This document shows, in pieces, positions 51,608 through 60,061 of a DNA stretch of 64,000 nt. The notes beneath the pieces are model-generated. The model ran no database searches. It was not told where the DNA came from and saw nothing but the letters and a program-made list of their open reading frames with translations. The translations under genes and the position numbers were made by a program. Numbering within the stretch: position 1 is the first letter of the stretch; every line of letters starts with the position of its first letter. The stretch covers positions 310,001 through 374,000 of the forward strand of contig JAMIFM010000037.1 of NCBI GenBank assembly GCA_035906255.1, given 5' to 3'. The DNA comes from SB11 sp035906255 (GTDB lineage Bacteria > Bacteroidota > Bacteroidia > UBA8524).

Positions 51608-54145
51608 ATGGAAGCTAAATTTTCGCCCCGTGTGAAGGAAGTAATACAATACAGCAGGGAAGAAGCCATTAGGCTGGGGCACGACTACATTGGTACCGAA
51701 CACCTGTTGTTGGGTATAATTCGCGAAGGCGAAGGCAAGGCTCTACAGGCGTTGCGTTTGCTGGATGTTGACCTTATCAGGCTTAAAAAGTCGATAGAGG
51801 ACAATATCAGAGGCACCGCTACGGGCACCACTGCTAACCTAAACAACATACCCCTTACCAAACAGGCCGAAAAGGCATTGAAAATAACCTATTTGGAGGC
51901 TAAGATTTTTAAAGCCGATGTAATAGGTACTGAACATCTTTTACTGTCAATATTGCGCGATGAGGACAATGTGGCATCACAGGTATTAAGCCAATATGGC
52001 GTTACCTATGAAATTTTTAAAGCCGCATTGGAAGATAATGTGCCCGATGTACGCAATGAATTTCCTGCCGACTCTCCCGAAGATTACTACCGTGAAGAGA
52101 AAAAGGCCAACGAAGGAAAGAAACCCGACAGTAAATCTAAAACCCCCGTGCTTGATAACTTTGGCCGTGATTTGACCAAAGCAGGCGAGGAAGGTAAGCT
52201 TGACCCGATTGTGGGTCGTGAAAAAGAAATTGAGCGCGTATCGCAAATTCTTAGCCGCCGTAAAAAGAACAACCCTGTATTGATAGGTGAGCCCGGTGTG
52301 GGTAAAACCGCCATTGCCGAAGGGTTGGCCTTGCGCATTATTCAACGTAAAGTATCACGAGTACTGTTTAACAAACGTGTGGTAACCCTTGATTTAGCCT
52401 CACTGGTTGCGGGTACCAAGTATCGCGGCCAGTTTGAAGAGCGTATGAAGGCGGTGATGAACGAGTTGGAGAAATCGCCCGATGTGATATTGTTTATTGA
52501 CGAGATACACACCATAGTTGGCGCAGGTGGGGCATCAGGTTCGCTGGATGCTTCAAATATGTTCAAGCCCGCTTTGGCACGCGGCGATATACAATGTATC
52601 GGTGCAACCACGTTGGATGAATACCGCCAATACATTGAGAAAGACGGTGCGTTGGAACGCCGTTTCCAGATAGTGATGGTAGAACCTACCAGCCCCGAGG
52701 AAACCGTTGAGATACTAAACAACATCAAAGAAAAATACGAAGAGCACCACTCAGTAACTTATACTCCCGAAGCGCTTGCCGCTTGTGTGCAATTGAGTAA
52801 CCGCTACATGAGCGACCGCTTTTTGCCCGACAAAGCCATTGACGTACTGGATGAAGCAGGTGCCCGTGTGCACTTGAACAACATACACGTGCCCGAAGGC
52901 ATTTTGGATTTGGAGCGTAAGATTGAGGATATTAAGGTAGAGAAAAACCGTGTAGTGAAAAGCCAGAAATATGAAGAGGCTGCAAAACTGCGCGATAAAG
53001 AAAGACAACTGATTGAACAGTTGGATGCCGAAAAAGCCCGTTGGGAAGAAGAAACCAAAACCCAGAAATTTACCGTAACCGAAGAAGACGTAGCTGAAGT
53101 AGTGGCAATGATTACAGGCGTACCCGCCAAACGCATTGCACAAAGCGAAGGCATCCGTTTGCTGAAAATGTCGGAAGAATTGAAGGGCAGGGTAATAGGT
53201 CAGGACAAAGCCATTGAAAAACTGGCCAAAGCCATCCAGCGTACCCGCGCGGGATTGAAAGACCCTAACCGCCCCATCGGTTCGTTCGTGTTCTTAGGTC
53301 CTACAGGTGTAGGTAAAACCGAGCTTGCAAAAGCACTTTCGCGTTACCTGTTTGATAGCGAAGAAGCCCTGATACGTATTGATATGAGCGAATACATGGA
53401 AAAATTTGCCGTATCAAGGTTGGTGGGTGCCCCTCCGGGATATATTGGTTACGAAGAAGGCGGACAGCTTACTGAAAAGGTACGCCGCAAACCGTATAGC
53501 GTAATTTTGCTGGATGAGATTGAAAAAGCCCACCCCGATGTATTTAATATATTGTTGCAGGTGTTGGATGAAGGCTTTTTAACTGACAGCTTGGGACGTA
53601 AGGTGGATTTTAGGAATACTATTATCCTGATGACCTCAAACATCGGTTCACGTCAGTTGAAAGATTTCGGACAAGGTGTTGGTTTCAGCACTTCGGCCAA
53701 ATCAACTGCCAGCGATACCAATTCAAAATCAGTTATCGAAACAGCGTTAAAACGTTTCTTCTCGCCAGAGTTCCTAAACCGTATTGATGATGTTATCATC
53801 TTCAACCCGTTGAAGAAAGAAGACATTATATTGATATTGGACATAGCGGTGGCCAAGTTGGAAAAACGTATCGAAAGCGTTGGGTTCAAAATAAAACTTA
53901 CCGATAGTGCCAAGGAGTTTTTGGCTGATAAAGGGTTTGATGCTGATTTTGGTGCCCGCCCGCTGAACCGTGCCATACAGAAATACTTGGAAGACCCTAT
54001 TGCCGAGGAAATTTTGAAACACGAGTTGGCCGAAGGTGAAGTGATTGAGGTATCACACGAAAAAGATGCCGAGGAGTTGAAATTTGGCGCAGCCCCTAAA
54101 AAAGAGAGCAAGCGCAAGAAAGATACTCCGGCTGAAGAGAACTAA
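51608..54145 (+). CDS. clpC: ATP-dependent Clp protease ATP-binding subunit ClpC
   Basis: 845 residues. Two N-terminal Clp_N repeats (residues ~1-150: 'SREEAIRLGHDYIGTEHLLLGI', 'GTEHLLLSILRDEDNVASQVL'); first AAA module with Walker A GEPGVGKT at 227-234; a UVR-containing middle domain near 450-480 ('KNRVVKSQKYEEAAKLRDKE'); second AAA module with GPTGVGKT at 564-571; and a basic C-terminal tail (KKESKRKKD). The UVR motif and linker mark ClpC rather than ClpB. It unfolds substrates for ClpP and takes part in protein quality control in the cytoplasm. Own promoter and terminator. Confidence 0.97.
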   Translation: MEAKFSPRVKEVIQYSREEAIRLGHDYIGTEHLLLGIIREGEGKALQALRLLDVDLIRLKKSIEDNIRGTATGTTANLNNIPLTKQAEKALKITYLEAKIFKADVIGTEHLLLSILRDEDNVASQVLSQYGVTYEIFKAALEDNVPDVRNEFPADSPEDYYREEKKANEGKKPDSKSKTPVLDNFGRDLTKAGEEGKLDPIVGREKEIERVSQILSRRKKNNPVLIGEPGVGKTAIAEGLALRIIQRKVSRVLFNKRVVTLDLASLVAGTKYRGQFEERMKAVMNELEKSPDVILFIDEIHTIVGAGGASGSLDASNMFKPALARGDIQCIGATTLDEYRQYIEKDGALERRFQIVMVEPTSPEETVEILNNIKEKYEEHHSVTYTPEALAACVQLSNRYMSDRFLPDKAIDVLDEAGARVHLNNIHVPEGILDLERKIEDIKVEKNRVVKSQKYEEAAKLRDKERQLIEQLDAEKARWEEETKTQKFTVTEEDVAEVVAMITGVPAKRIAQSEGIRLLKMSEELKGRVIGQDKAIEKLAKAIQRTRAGLKDPNRPIGSFVFLGPTGVGKTELAKALSRYLFDSEEALIRIDMSEYMEKFAVSRLVGAPPGYIGYEEGGQLTEKVRRKPYSVILLDEIEKAHPDVFNILLQVLDEGFLTDSLGRKVDFRNTIILMTSNIGSRQLKDFGQGVGFSTSAKSTASDTNSKSVIETALKRFFSPEFLNRIDDVIIFNPLKKEDIILILDIAVAKLEKRIESVGFKIKLTDSAKEFLADKGFDADFGARPLNRAIQKYLEDPIAEEILKHELAEGEVIEVSHEKDAEELKFGAAPKKESKRKKDTPAEEN

Positions 54146-54167
54146 AATTAATAGCCACTAAATAAGT

Positions 54168-54197
54168 AAAGCCCGCATAAATTTTTATGCGGGCTTT
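54168..54197 (+). terminator. Terminator after clpC
   Basis: Stem AAAGCCCGCATAAA/TTTATGCGGGCTTT followed by a T-run. Confidence 0.9.
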
Positions 54198-54264
54198 TTT
54201 GTTTTTTGCTCAACTGTATTTATATTATCACCATAATAAAGTTGAAAATTTAAACAATAAAACT

Positions 54265-54645
54265 ATGGAAAGATTAGCTCCAAACCTGTTCGTTAAAGAC
54301 ATTAACGCATCGATTGATTTTTACAAATCGCTTGGCTTCTCAACAATGGTAACCATGCCCGAAAATGCACCCTACGATTGGGTAATGCTGGTAAACGGTA
54401 ATGTTACAATAATGCTGCAAACCATGACCAGCTTGGGTAGCACATTGCCCCAAATAAGCCGTGAGCAGGGCGGCTCGTTGTTGCTGTATATTAATATGCA
54501 AAACATACAGCAGTTTTACGATGGGTTCGTTTACAAGGATGCCCTGTTAACCAGTTTAGAAACCACTTTTTACGGAGCAGTTGAGTTTAGTGCCATAGAC
54601 CCTGACAGGTTTGTAATCACCTTTGCTGAAAACAATAACAACTAA
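54265..54645 (+). CDS. VOC-family (glyoxalase/bleomycin resistance-like) protein
   Basis: 126 residues from 'MERLAPNLFVKDINASIDFY'; the frame is open upstream but across the clpC terminator. Single vicinal-oxygen-chelate fold of two beta-alpha-beta-beta-beta units: 'LFVKDINASIDFYKSLGF', 'VMLVNGNVTIMLQTM', then 'LLLYINMQNIQQFYDGF' and 'FSAIDPDRFVITFAE'. Metal ligands are not clear (the first-strand His is replaced), so it may be a binding rather than catalytic member. Function not assigned. Confidence 0.88.
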   Translation: MERLAPNLFVKDINASIDFYKSLGFSTMVTMPENAPYDWVMLVNGNVTIMLQTMTSLGSTLPQISREQGGSLLLYINMQNIQQFYDGFVYKDALLTSLETTFYGAVEFSAIDPDRFVITFAENNNN

Positions 54646-54710
54646 GCACCACTATAATAAAACTATCAATTGCAGCCCCGCCCACGCGGGGTTTTGTGTT
54701 TGTATGGAGG

Positions 54711-54811
54711 CATGGGTTTGAAAACCCATGTTATTAAGATTACCTTTTCGTGCAGGACTTAAGTCCTGCACGAAAAGGTAATTACAACAGGAACAGGTTT
54801 TAACCTGTTCC
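54711..54811. repeat. Cluster of three palindromes, intergenic hairpin family
   Basis: CATGGGTTTG/AAAACCCATG (54711-54730), a perfect 44-base palindrome with 22-bp arms centred on CTTAAG (54739-54782), and GGAACAGGTT-TT-AACCTGTTCC (54790-54811). Confidence 0.85.
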
Positions 54812-54845
54812 CGCAAAATGTCGAATGTCAATCCGGTATAGTAAA

Positions 54846-55697
54846 TCAAATAGTAGTAAGCACCTTCTCAATCATCTGCTCCACAATCTTCTCAGGGTTT
54901 TTAGAAAACTCATTAGTAATCCTGTTGGCCAGTATAGCATTAACAGATAAAGCCCTGTGTCCTAAAATGTCGGCCATAGCATATATGCCTGCCGTTTCCA
55001 TCTCCATGTTCGATAAGCGGAAACCGTTATAATTCACTCCGTCCATCTTCTCAAACAACCCGAACAAGGTAGAAAACAAACGAACGTGGCGGTTTTGCGG
55101 GCCGTAAAATCCGGGGCAGGTAAGGGTTATCCCTTTATTAAACTCATTTCCAAGCGGTAGTTCAAGCGTAGCGTTGGCAGCATAAGGCACACACAGGTTA
55201 AAAATTTCAGGGGCATGGTGTTTCAACTCATTCAGCAAATCGGTATTCCCTTCAAAATCATAAAATGCCATAAAGCCGTCCAATCCTACCGCATGAGCCG
55301 ATACCAGCAACGAGTCAACAGGAATATCGGCGTGCAAACTACCCGTAGTACCCAAACGGATAATATTAAGGCTGCGCAACTCAGGCTTCACCTGTCGGCT
55401 GTCAAAATCAATATTTACCAGTGCATCCAGTTCCGTAAGCACAATATCAATATTATCAGTCCCAATACCCGTACTAATCACCGATAGGCGTTTATTACCA
55501 ATATACCCCGTGTGGGTAACAAACTCGCGGTGGTGGCGTTCCAACTCCACGCGGTCAAAAAACTTAGTTACTTTGGCCACCCGCTCAGGGTCGCCCACAA
55601 AAAAAACAGTATCGGCAATATCACCGGGGCAAAGGTGCAGGTGATAAATTGAACCATCAGGGTTGATGATTAATTCTGAGGGGCTGAGATTTGTCAT
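54846..55697 (-). CDS. Nucleoside phosphorylase (uridine/purine phosphorylase family)
   Basis: 283 residues from 'MTNLSPSELIINPDGS'; the ORF is open further upstream, but that stretch overlaps the promoter area of the divergent gene. PNP_UDP_1 features: 'FFVGDPERVAKV' near the start, 'VISTGIGTDNIDIVLTELDAL' (phosphate/ribose site), 'NIIRLGTTGSLHADIPVDSLLV' and, near the end, 'GFRLSNMEMETAGIYAMADI', where the Met-Glu-Met-Glu holds ribose. It splits nucleosides with phosphate to base and ribose-1-phosphate in the cytoplasm. Substrate preference not decided. Confidence 0.93.
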   Translation of the reverse strand: MTNLSPSELIINPDGSIYHLHLCPGDIADTVFFVGDPERVAKVTKFFDRVELERHHREFVTHTGYIGNKRLSVISTGIGTDNIDIVLTELDALVNIDFDSRQVKPELRSLNIIRLGTTGSLHADIPVDSLLVSAHAVGLDGFMAFYDFEGNTDLLNELKHHAPEIFNLCVPYAANATLELPLGNEFNKGITLTCPGFYGPQNRHVRLFSTLFGLFEKMDGVNYNGFRLSNMEMETAGIYAMADILGHRALSVNAILANRITNEFSKNPEKIVEQMIEKVLTTI

Positions 55698-55752
55698 GCG
55701 CGTTGCTAAGGTAAAATCTTTAAATTCGTGCACAAACCAAAAAACTATAATT

Positions 55753-56646
55753 ATGCAAGAAGGGAAAAAAAATAACACCATACTGGTTCCCACAGACTTC
55801 TCAAAGGTGGCTGACAATGCATTGCACCACGCTGTAGCTATTGCTAAAACCTACGGAAACGAAATTTTGCTGTTGCACATTGTTGAAGAAAGTTTCTTAG
55901 GATCCCTTTTCGGCTCAAAAAATAACATTAAAGAAGGGCTTGTAGGCCAAATGCTGCAAGATAAACTGAACGAGGTTTGCAAAAACATATTAGAGACCAG
56001 TGGTGTGAAAGCCAATGGAATAATACGTGAAGGCCGTATATACAAAACAATTTTAGAGGTTGCTGGCGAGATTGATTGCGATAGTATTGTGATGGGTACT
56101 ATGGGTGCCGAAGGTTTGGGGCAAATAACCGGAAGTAACTCATCGCGTGTGATTTCACAAGCCGAAGTGCCTGTTGTTGTTGTAAAAGAAAAACAAATAG
56201 GCGAAGGGTATAAAAATATTGTTTTCCCTGTGGATTTAACCTTGGAAAGCAAACAAAAAACATGGTGGGCCATCCATTTGGCCAAGAAATTTGATTCTAC
56301 CATCCACATTATCGGTGAGCATGAAAGCGACCAGTTTTTGCGCAACAAATTGTTGGCTAACCTGAAAGCAATTGAAGAGGTGTTGATTAAAAACAACGTG
56401 AAGTTTACCAGCAAGATATTGGACGATGAAAAATACCCCGGTAAGTTTTATTTGGATACTCTGCAATTTGCAGATGAAATAAACGCCGACCTTATTATGA
56501 TTATGACCCAACAGGAAAAAGGCTTTAGCGAGTTTTTGATTGGTTCATACGCACAACAGATTGTAAACTACCACTCAAGCGTACCCGTAATGTGTATCGT
56601 ACCTCGTAACACAGGCTTGGTGCCCATTGGCTGGTCAGGTTTCTAA
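55753..56646 (+). CDS. Universal stress protein with two Usp domains
   Basis: 297 residues from 'MQEGKKNNTILVPTDFSK'. The first Usp domain (about 8-145) has the ATP-binding pattern G-2x-G-9x-G as 'GTMGAEGLGQITGSNSSRVI'. The second (about 150-297) reads 'KNIVFPVDLTLESKQKTWWA' and 'LIMIMTQQEKGFSEFLIG', with the ATP motif degenerated. Tandem UspA proteins are common in Bacteroidota and respond to stress or growth arrest; the biochemical role is usually unknown. Divergent from the nucleoside phosphorylase, with 55 bases between starts. Confidence 0.94.
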   Translation: MQEGKKNNTILVPTDFSKVADNALHHAVAIAKTYGNEILLLHIVEESFLGSLFGSKNNIKEGLVGQMLQDKLNEVCKNILETSGVKANGIIREGRIYKTILEVAGEIDCDSIVMGTMGAEGLGQITGSNSSRVISQAEVPVVVVKEKQIGEGYKNIVFPVDLTLESKQKTWWAIHLAKKFDSTIHIIGEHESDQFLRNKLLANLKAIEEVLIKNNVKFTSKILDDEKYPGKFYLDTLQFADEINADLIMIMTQQEKGFSEFLIGSYAQQIVNYHSSVPVMCIVPRNTGLVPIGWSGF

Positions 56647-56663
56647 TTCATGTACCTGTGTAC

Positions 56664-56762
56664 CGACGGGCATAAAGCCCGCCGTTGTTACAATGTTGCG
56701 TCCCGAATGGTTTTAAACCATTCGGGACGTTGTTTTTAAAAAGCTCTGAATTTTATATTCAG
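56664..56762. repeat. Cluster of three palindromes, intergenic hairpin family
   Basis: CGACGGGC-ATAAA-GCCCGCCG (56664-56684, near-identical to 43131-43151), a 31-base near-perfect palindrome with 15-bp arms (56699-56729, core ATGGTTTTAAACCAT) and CTGAAT-TTTAT-ATTCAG (56746-56762). Confidence 0.8.
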
Positions 56763-56844
56763 GGTGGGGTCTCAAACGAATTAAAAGTCTGTTTTCGCTC
56801 GTCAAATACCTCACTACGCCTATATTTGAGTATATCATATCACT

Positions 56845-57414
56845 ATGCACCGTTGCAATTGGACACAAAATGATGAATTGATGAACCGCTACCACGATGA
56901 AGAGTGGGGCGTACCACTGCACGACGACCGCAAGCACTTTGAGTTTTTGGTACTGGATGCTTTTCAGGCGGGGTTGAGTTGGAAAACCATTTTGCACCGC
57001 CGCGAGAACTTTCGAAAAGCGTTTCACAATTTCGAACCTGAAAAAGTGGCCAAGTACGGTGATGAAGATATAGCCCGCTTATGGGCCGATGCGGGTATTA
57101 TCCGCAATAAACTCAAAATAAACGCCACCGTTACCAATGCACAACAGTTCTTGCGCCTGCAAAAATTACACGGCAGTTTTGATACCTACATCTGGCAGTT
57201 TACGGGGCACAAAACCATACAAAACAGTTGGGAAACCACAAGCCGCATACCTGCTAAAACTGCCGAAAGCGATGCTATGAGCAAAGCCTTGCAAAAAGAA
57301 GGATTTAAGTTTGTAGGCTCCACCATTTGTTATGCCTATATGCAGGCTGCCGGAATGGTAAACGACCACATTTTACCCTGTTTCCGTTACGGGCAAGTAA
57401 ACAATATGCCTTAA
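56845..57414 (+). CDS. tag: DNA-3-methyladenine glycosylase I
   Basis: 189 residues. Begins 'MHRCNWTQNDELMNRYHDEEWG' in family style; the structural zinc ligands match E. coli Tag in number: Cys4, His17, His175 and Cys179 (NDHILPCF). The helix-hairpin-helix-type core includes 'QAGLSWKTILHRRENFRKAF' and 'GIIRNKLKINATVTNA'. It removes 3-methyladenine from alkylated DNA to begin base-excision repair. Start chosen by the Cys4 spacing. Confidence 0.97.
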   Translation: MHRCNWTQNDELMNRYHDEEWGVPLHDDRKHFEFLVLDAFQAGLSWKTILHRRENFRKAFHNFEPEKVAKYGDEDIARLWADAGIIRNKLKINATVTNAQQFLRLQKLHGSFDTYIWQFTGHKTIQNSWETTSRIPAKTAESDAMSKALQKEGFKFVGSTICYAYMQAAGMVNDHILPCFRYGQVNNMP

Positions 57415-57419
57415 CTTTG
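57412..57419 (+). promoter_or_regulatory. -7 promoter element of ribF
   Basis: TAACTTTG, exact TAnnTTTG match, overlapping the tag stop and 28 bases before the ribF ATG. Confidence 0.6.
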
Positions 57420-57447
57420 CCCTACTTTTTTACCACTTGTCCCTGTA

Positions 57448-58398
57448 ATGAAAGTTTACCGAAGTCTTGAAGAGTTTGAACCGTTGGCCAATGCAGTAGT
57501 TACGCAAGGCACTTTTGACGGGGTACATATAGGCCACCAAAAAATACTTGATCGTGTACGTAATGTAGCTGCCCAAAAAGGCGGCGAAAGCGTGTTGCTT
57601 ACTTTTTTTCCGCATCCGCGCATGGTATTGCAGCCCGATGATAATACCCTGCGATTGCTAAGTACCACCGAAGAAAAAATTGAACGTTTGCGCAAAGCGG
57701 GCATCGACCATTTGCTGGTAATACCTTTTACGCTTGATTTTTCGCGCCAATCGTCCATGCAATTTGTGCGTGATGTACTGGTGAATACTATCGGGGTAAA
57801 AACCCTCGTTATTGGTTACGACCACCGCTTTGGTAAAAACCGCGAGGGTAGCATGGATGATTTGCACGAGTTGGGGCAGGTGTATGGTTTTGAGGTGGAA
57901 GAAATTCCGCCGCAGGATATTGACGATGTAACTGTAAGCTCTACCAAAATACGCAATGCCCTGCAAGAAGGCGAAGTGGATGTGGCGGCCAAGTATTTGG
58001 GCTATCATTATCCCGTTAGTGGCAAGGTAGTTGCAGGCAACAGCTTGGGTAAAACCATCGGGTATCCTACGGCTAATATAGTAGTAGAAGAAACATATAA
58101 GCTGATACCCAGTGACGGTGTATATGCTGTGCGGGTGATTGTGGATGGTGAGGTGTACGGCGGTATGGCAAACATGGGCAAGCAGCCTACTTTTGACAAT
58201 CGCAGACACGCTTTTGAGGTTCATATTTTTGATTTTAATGCCGATATTTATGGCAGGATTATAAGGGTTGAATTTGTGGCGCACCTGCGCAGTGAAATGA
58301 AGTTTAGCGGGGTGGATGCCCTGATTACCCAACTGAAGCAGGATGAAAATACTGCCCGAAACGTTTTGACAATTGATGAGAATAGAAAACTGGCTTAA
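57448..58398 (+). CDS. ribF: Bifunctional riboflavin kinase/FAD synthetase
   Basis: 316 residues. N-terminal FMN adenylyltransferase domain with 'VTQGTFDGVHIGHQKIL' (nucleotidyltransferase HxGH), 'HRFGKNREGSMDDL' and 'VSSTKIRNAL'; C-terminal flavokinase domain with 'VVAGNSLGKTIGYPTANI' (ATP/Mg site with PTAN) and 'GGMANMGKQPTFD'. Makes FMN and FAD from riboflavin in the cytoplasm. Its end overlaps the M23 gene by 26 bases, so the two are probably co-transcribed from the -7 element just before ribF. Confidence 0.97.
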   Translation: MKVYRSLEEFEPLANAVVTQGTFDGVHIGHQKILDRVRNVAAQKGGESVLLTFFPHPRMVLQPDDNTLRLLSTTEEKIERLRKAGIDHLLVIPFTLDFSRQSSMQFVRDVLVNTIGVKTLVIGYDHRFGKNREGSMDDLHELGQVYGFEVEEIPPQDIDDVTVSSTKIRNALQEGEVDVAAKYLGYHYPVSGKVVAGNSLGKTIGYPTANIVVEETYKLIPSDGVYAVRVIVDGEVYGGMANMGKQPTFDNRRHAFEVHIFDFNADIYGRIIRVEFVAHLRSEMKFSGVDALITQLKQDENTARNVLTIDENRKLA

Positions 58399-59368
58399 AG
58401 CACTGGTGTGCCTGCTGATGGTATTTACAATACCACAAACACCCTTGCGTGCTCAAATTGACGAGGAAGAAAGTGAAGAAGCCGGAGAGCACGATGGTGA
58501 ACTTGATGATGAACCCGATTCAACTTTTGAGGAATACCTTAGTACCATTGGGTATTATTTTGATACTACACTGATACCCGCCTCTAATCTTTACCCTGTT
58601 TGGGATACTAAGCGCATACACGTTTACGACCAAGATATTTCACAAATCAGTGATACTACTATGGTGGTATTGCAAGATGGCGGCGATTGTTTTTTCCATC
58701 CGCCTTGTTTCGGGTATGTAACCTCAAGTTTTGGTTACCGTCAAATGCGCCGCCGCCGCAAGGGGCGTATTCACTATGGCACTGATGTGAAGTTATATAC
58801 CGGAGACCCTGTATATTCAACTTTCGACGGGGTGGTGCGTATTGCCCAATACAGCAGCAGTTACGGTTATGTGGTAGTAGTACGCCATTACAACGGGCTT
58901 GAAACCATTTATGCCCACTTTAGTAAGCTGCTTACCAAGCCGGGAATGGTGGTACGTGCAGGTGACCCTATCGGGTTGGGCGGTAATACAGGTCGCTCAT
59001 ACGGTAGCCACTTACATTTTGAAATACGTTTTAAAGGGATTGCTTTTGATGCCACCCGTATCATTGATTTTGAAAACGGAAAGCTAAACAGCGATACTAT
59101 CTATATTGATAAGAGCTTTTTCCCTCACCTTTCAAAAACCAAAAGTTCAAAATCAAAAAAGGGTAAGGACAAAAAAGATAAAAAGAAGAAGAAAGGCGAG
59201 GGCGATAAATCAACTGAAAAGGGTGCTAAGTATTACACCGTACGTTCAGGCGACACGCTATCATCAATAGCAGTAAAACACAGCACTACTATTACCAAAA
59301 TATGCCAGTTGAACGGGATAAAGAAAAACTCCATTCTGCGACCGGGAAAACGACTCCGAGTCAGGTAA
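58373..59368 (+). CDS. M23-family peptidoglycan endopeptidase with LysM domain
   Basis: 331 residues; either of two adjacent ATG codons can start it. Signal peptide (hydrophobic ALVCLLMVFTIPQTPLRA), an acidic stretch (EEESEEAGEHDGELDDEPD), then the LytM/M23 domain at about 115-235 with zinc ligands in HYGTD (His-x3-Asp) and HLH (GSHLHFEI). A very Lys-rich linker (SKKGKDKKDKKKKKG) precedes one C-terminal LysM domain ('YYTVRSGDTLSSIAVKHSTT'), which binds peptidoglycan. Periplasmic cell-wall cutting enzyme. Starts inside the end of ribF. Confidence 0.95.
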   Translation: MMRIENWLKALVCLLMVFTIPQTPLRAQIDEEESEEAGEHDGELDDEPDSTFEEYLSTIGYYFDTTLIPASNLYPVWDTKRIHVYDQDISQISDTTMVVLQDGGDCFFHPPCFGYVTSSFGYRQMRRRRKGRIHYGTDVKLYTGDPVYSTFDGVVRIAQYSSSYGYVVVVRHYNGLETIYAHFSKLLTKPGMVVRAGDPIGLGGNTGRSYGSHLHFEIRFKGIAFDATRIIDFENGKLNSDTIYIDKSFFPHLSKTKSSKSKKGKDKKDKKKKKGEGDKSTEKGAKYYTVRSGDTLSSIAVKHSTTITKICQLNGIKKNSILRPGKRLRVR

Positions 59369-59398
59369 AATGCTCAACTCCAAACAAGATATAAAAAC

Positions 59399-59424
59399 AA
59401 AAGGCTGCCCTTGGGCAGCCTTTT
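59399..59424. terminator. Bidirectional terminator between convergent genes
   Basis: Stem AAAAGGCTGCCC/GGGCAGCCTTTT with a 2-base loop, symmetrical with A-run and T-run, between the M23 gene and the convergent gene. Confidence 0.9.
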
Positions 59425-59445
59425 GTGTATAATTAATATTTTGTA

Positions 59446-60003
59446 CTAAAAATCGTCCACATTGCGGTTCACCTTCTTGCTTTCGCTCAATTCATAATCA
59501 CTGGTAAAGTCCACAGTAAACAACTGGTTGATGCTTTCATTCACTAATGAAATACGCACATCATCAATATTCCAGTAGTATTGCTTGCCTGAAACCGCAT
59601 CTTCTTCTTTTGTAGGCTGGCCGAATTTATTTAGCAAAATGTATTTCATCTCGCCAAATTGCTTGCTTTCGCCCGTCATTATTACTCCAATAAAGCGGTC
59701 GTTGTTATTAAATACATAGTACAAGGTTTTTAGCACCACAGTGCCCACCATCATATCATCATTAGCTATAAAGTAAGCGTTTTTACTTTTATCGCTGTAT
59801 TGGGTTGATTTTTCAAAGTTAAGTTTCACCCCGTCAACAAATACTGAATCTATGTGCGTTCCCCATAAAATGTCCCTGAAACCGGGCAATGAGTAGGTTT
59901 CAGAAGCCGGAGGAGCGGCTTTCTTGTTTTTTGCACCGTTTTGGGCTACAGCAGTTGATGCCAAAGCCGTAAAGGCAAGTACTATTAATAAATATTTTTT
60001 CAT
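59446..60003 (-). CDS. Exported protein of unknown function
   Basis: 185 residues from 'MKKYLLIVLAFTALASTAVAQN', an obvious signal peptide; an earlier ATG would spoil it. The mature part is a single small alpha/beta domain: 'LPGFRDILWGTHIDSVFVDG', 'YFIANDDMMVGTVVLKTLYYV', 'FGEMKYILLNKFGQPTKEED' and 'YWNIDDVRISLVNESINQL'. The 'W-G' and 'F-G-x-P' spacing is like small periplasmic proteins found in many bacteria. No function is assigned. A -7 element TATTTTTG lies 28 bases before the start. Confidence 0.85.
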   Translation of the reverse strand: MKKYLLIVLAFTALASTAVAQNGAKNKKAAPPASETYSLPGFRDILWGTHIDSVFVDGVKLNFEKSTQYSDKSKNAYFIANDDMMVGTVVLKTLYYVFNNNDRFIGVIMTGESKQFGEMKYILLNKFGQPTKEEDAVSGKQYYWNIDDVRISLVNESINQLFTVDFTSDYELSESKKVNRNVDDF

Positions 60004-60030
60004 TGTGAGAAAGAGGTATTTAATGTGTGA

Positions 60031-60038
60031 CAAAAATA
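60031..60038 (-). promoter_or_regulatory. -7 promoter element of the 185-residue exported gene
   Basis: TATTTTTG on the minus strand, exact TAnnTTTG match. Confidence 0.55.
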
Positions 60039-60061
60039 AACTTTCACCTAAAAGTAACTAA

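Noticed and set aside
55698..55817. A 40-residue N-terminal extension of the nucleoside phosphorylase.
   Set aside because: It overlaps the divergent Usp start region and looks like translated promoter sequence.
43095..56762. The palindrome clusters as CRISPR arrays.
   Set aside because: The units are irregularly spaced, differ from each other outside short cores, and no cas genes are present.
57658..58332. A 224-codon minus-strand open frame opposite ribF.
   Set aside because: Antisense to a clear ribF sequence and lacking any recognisable domain.
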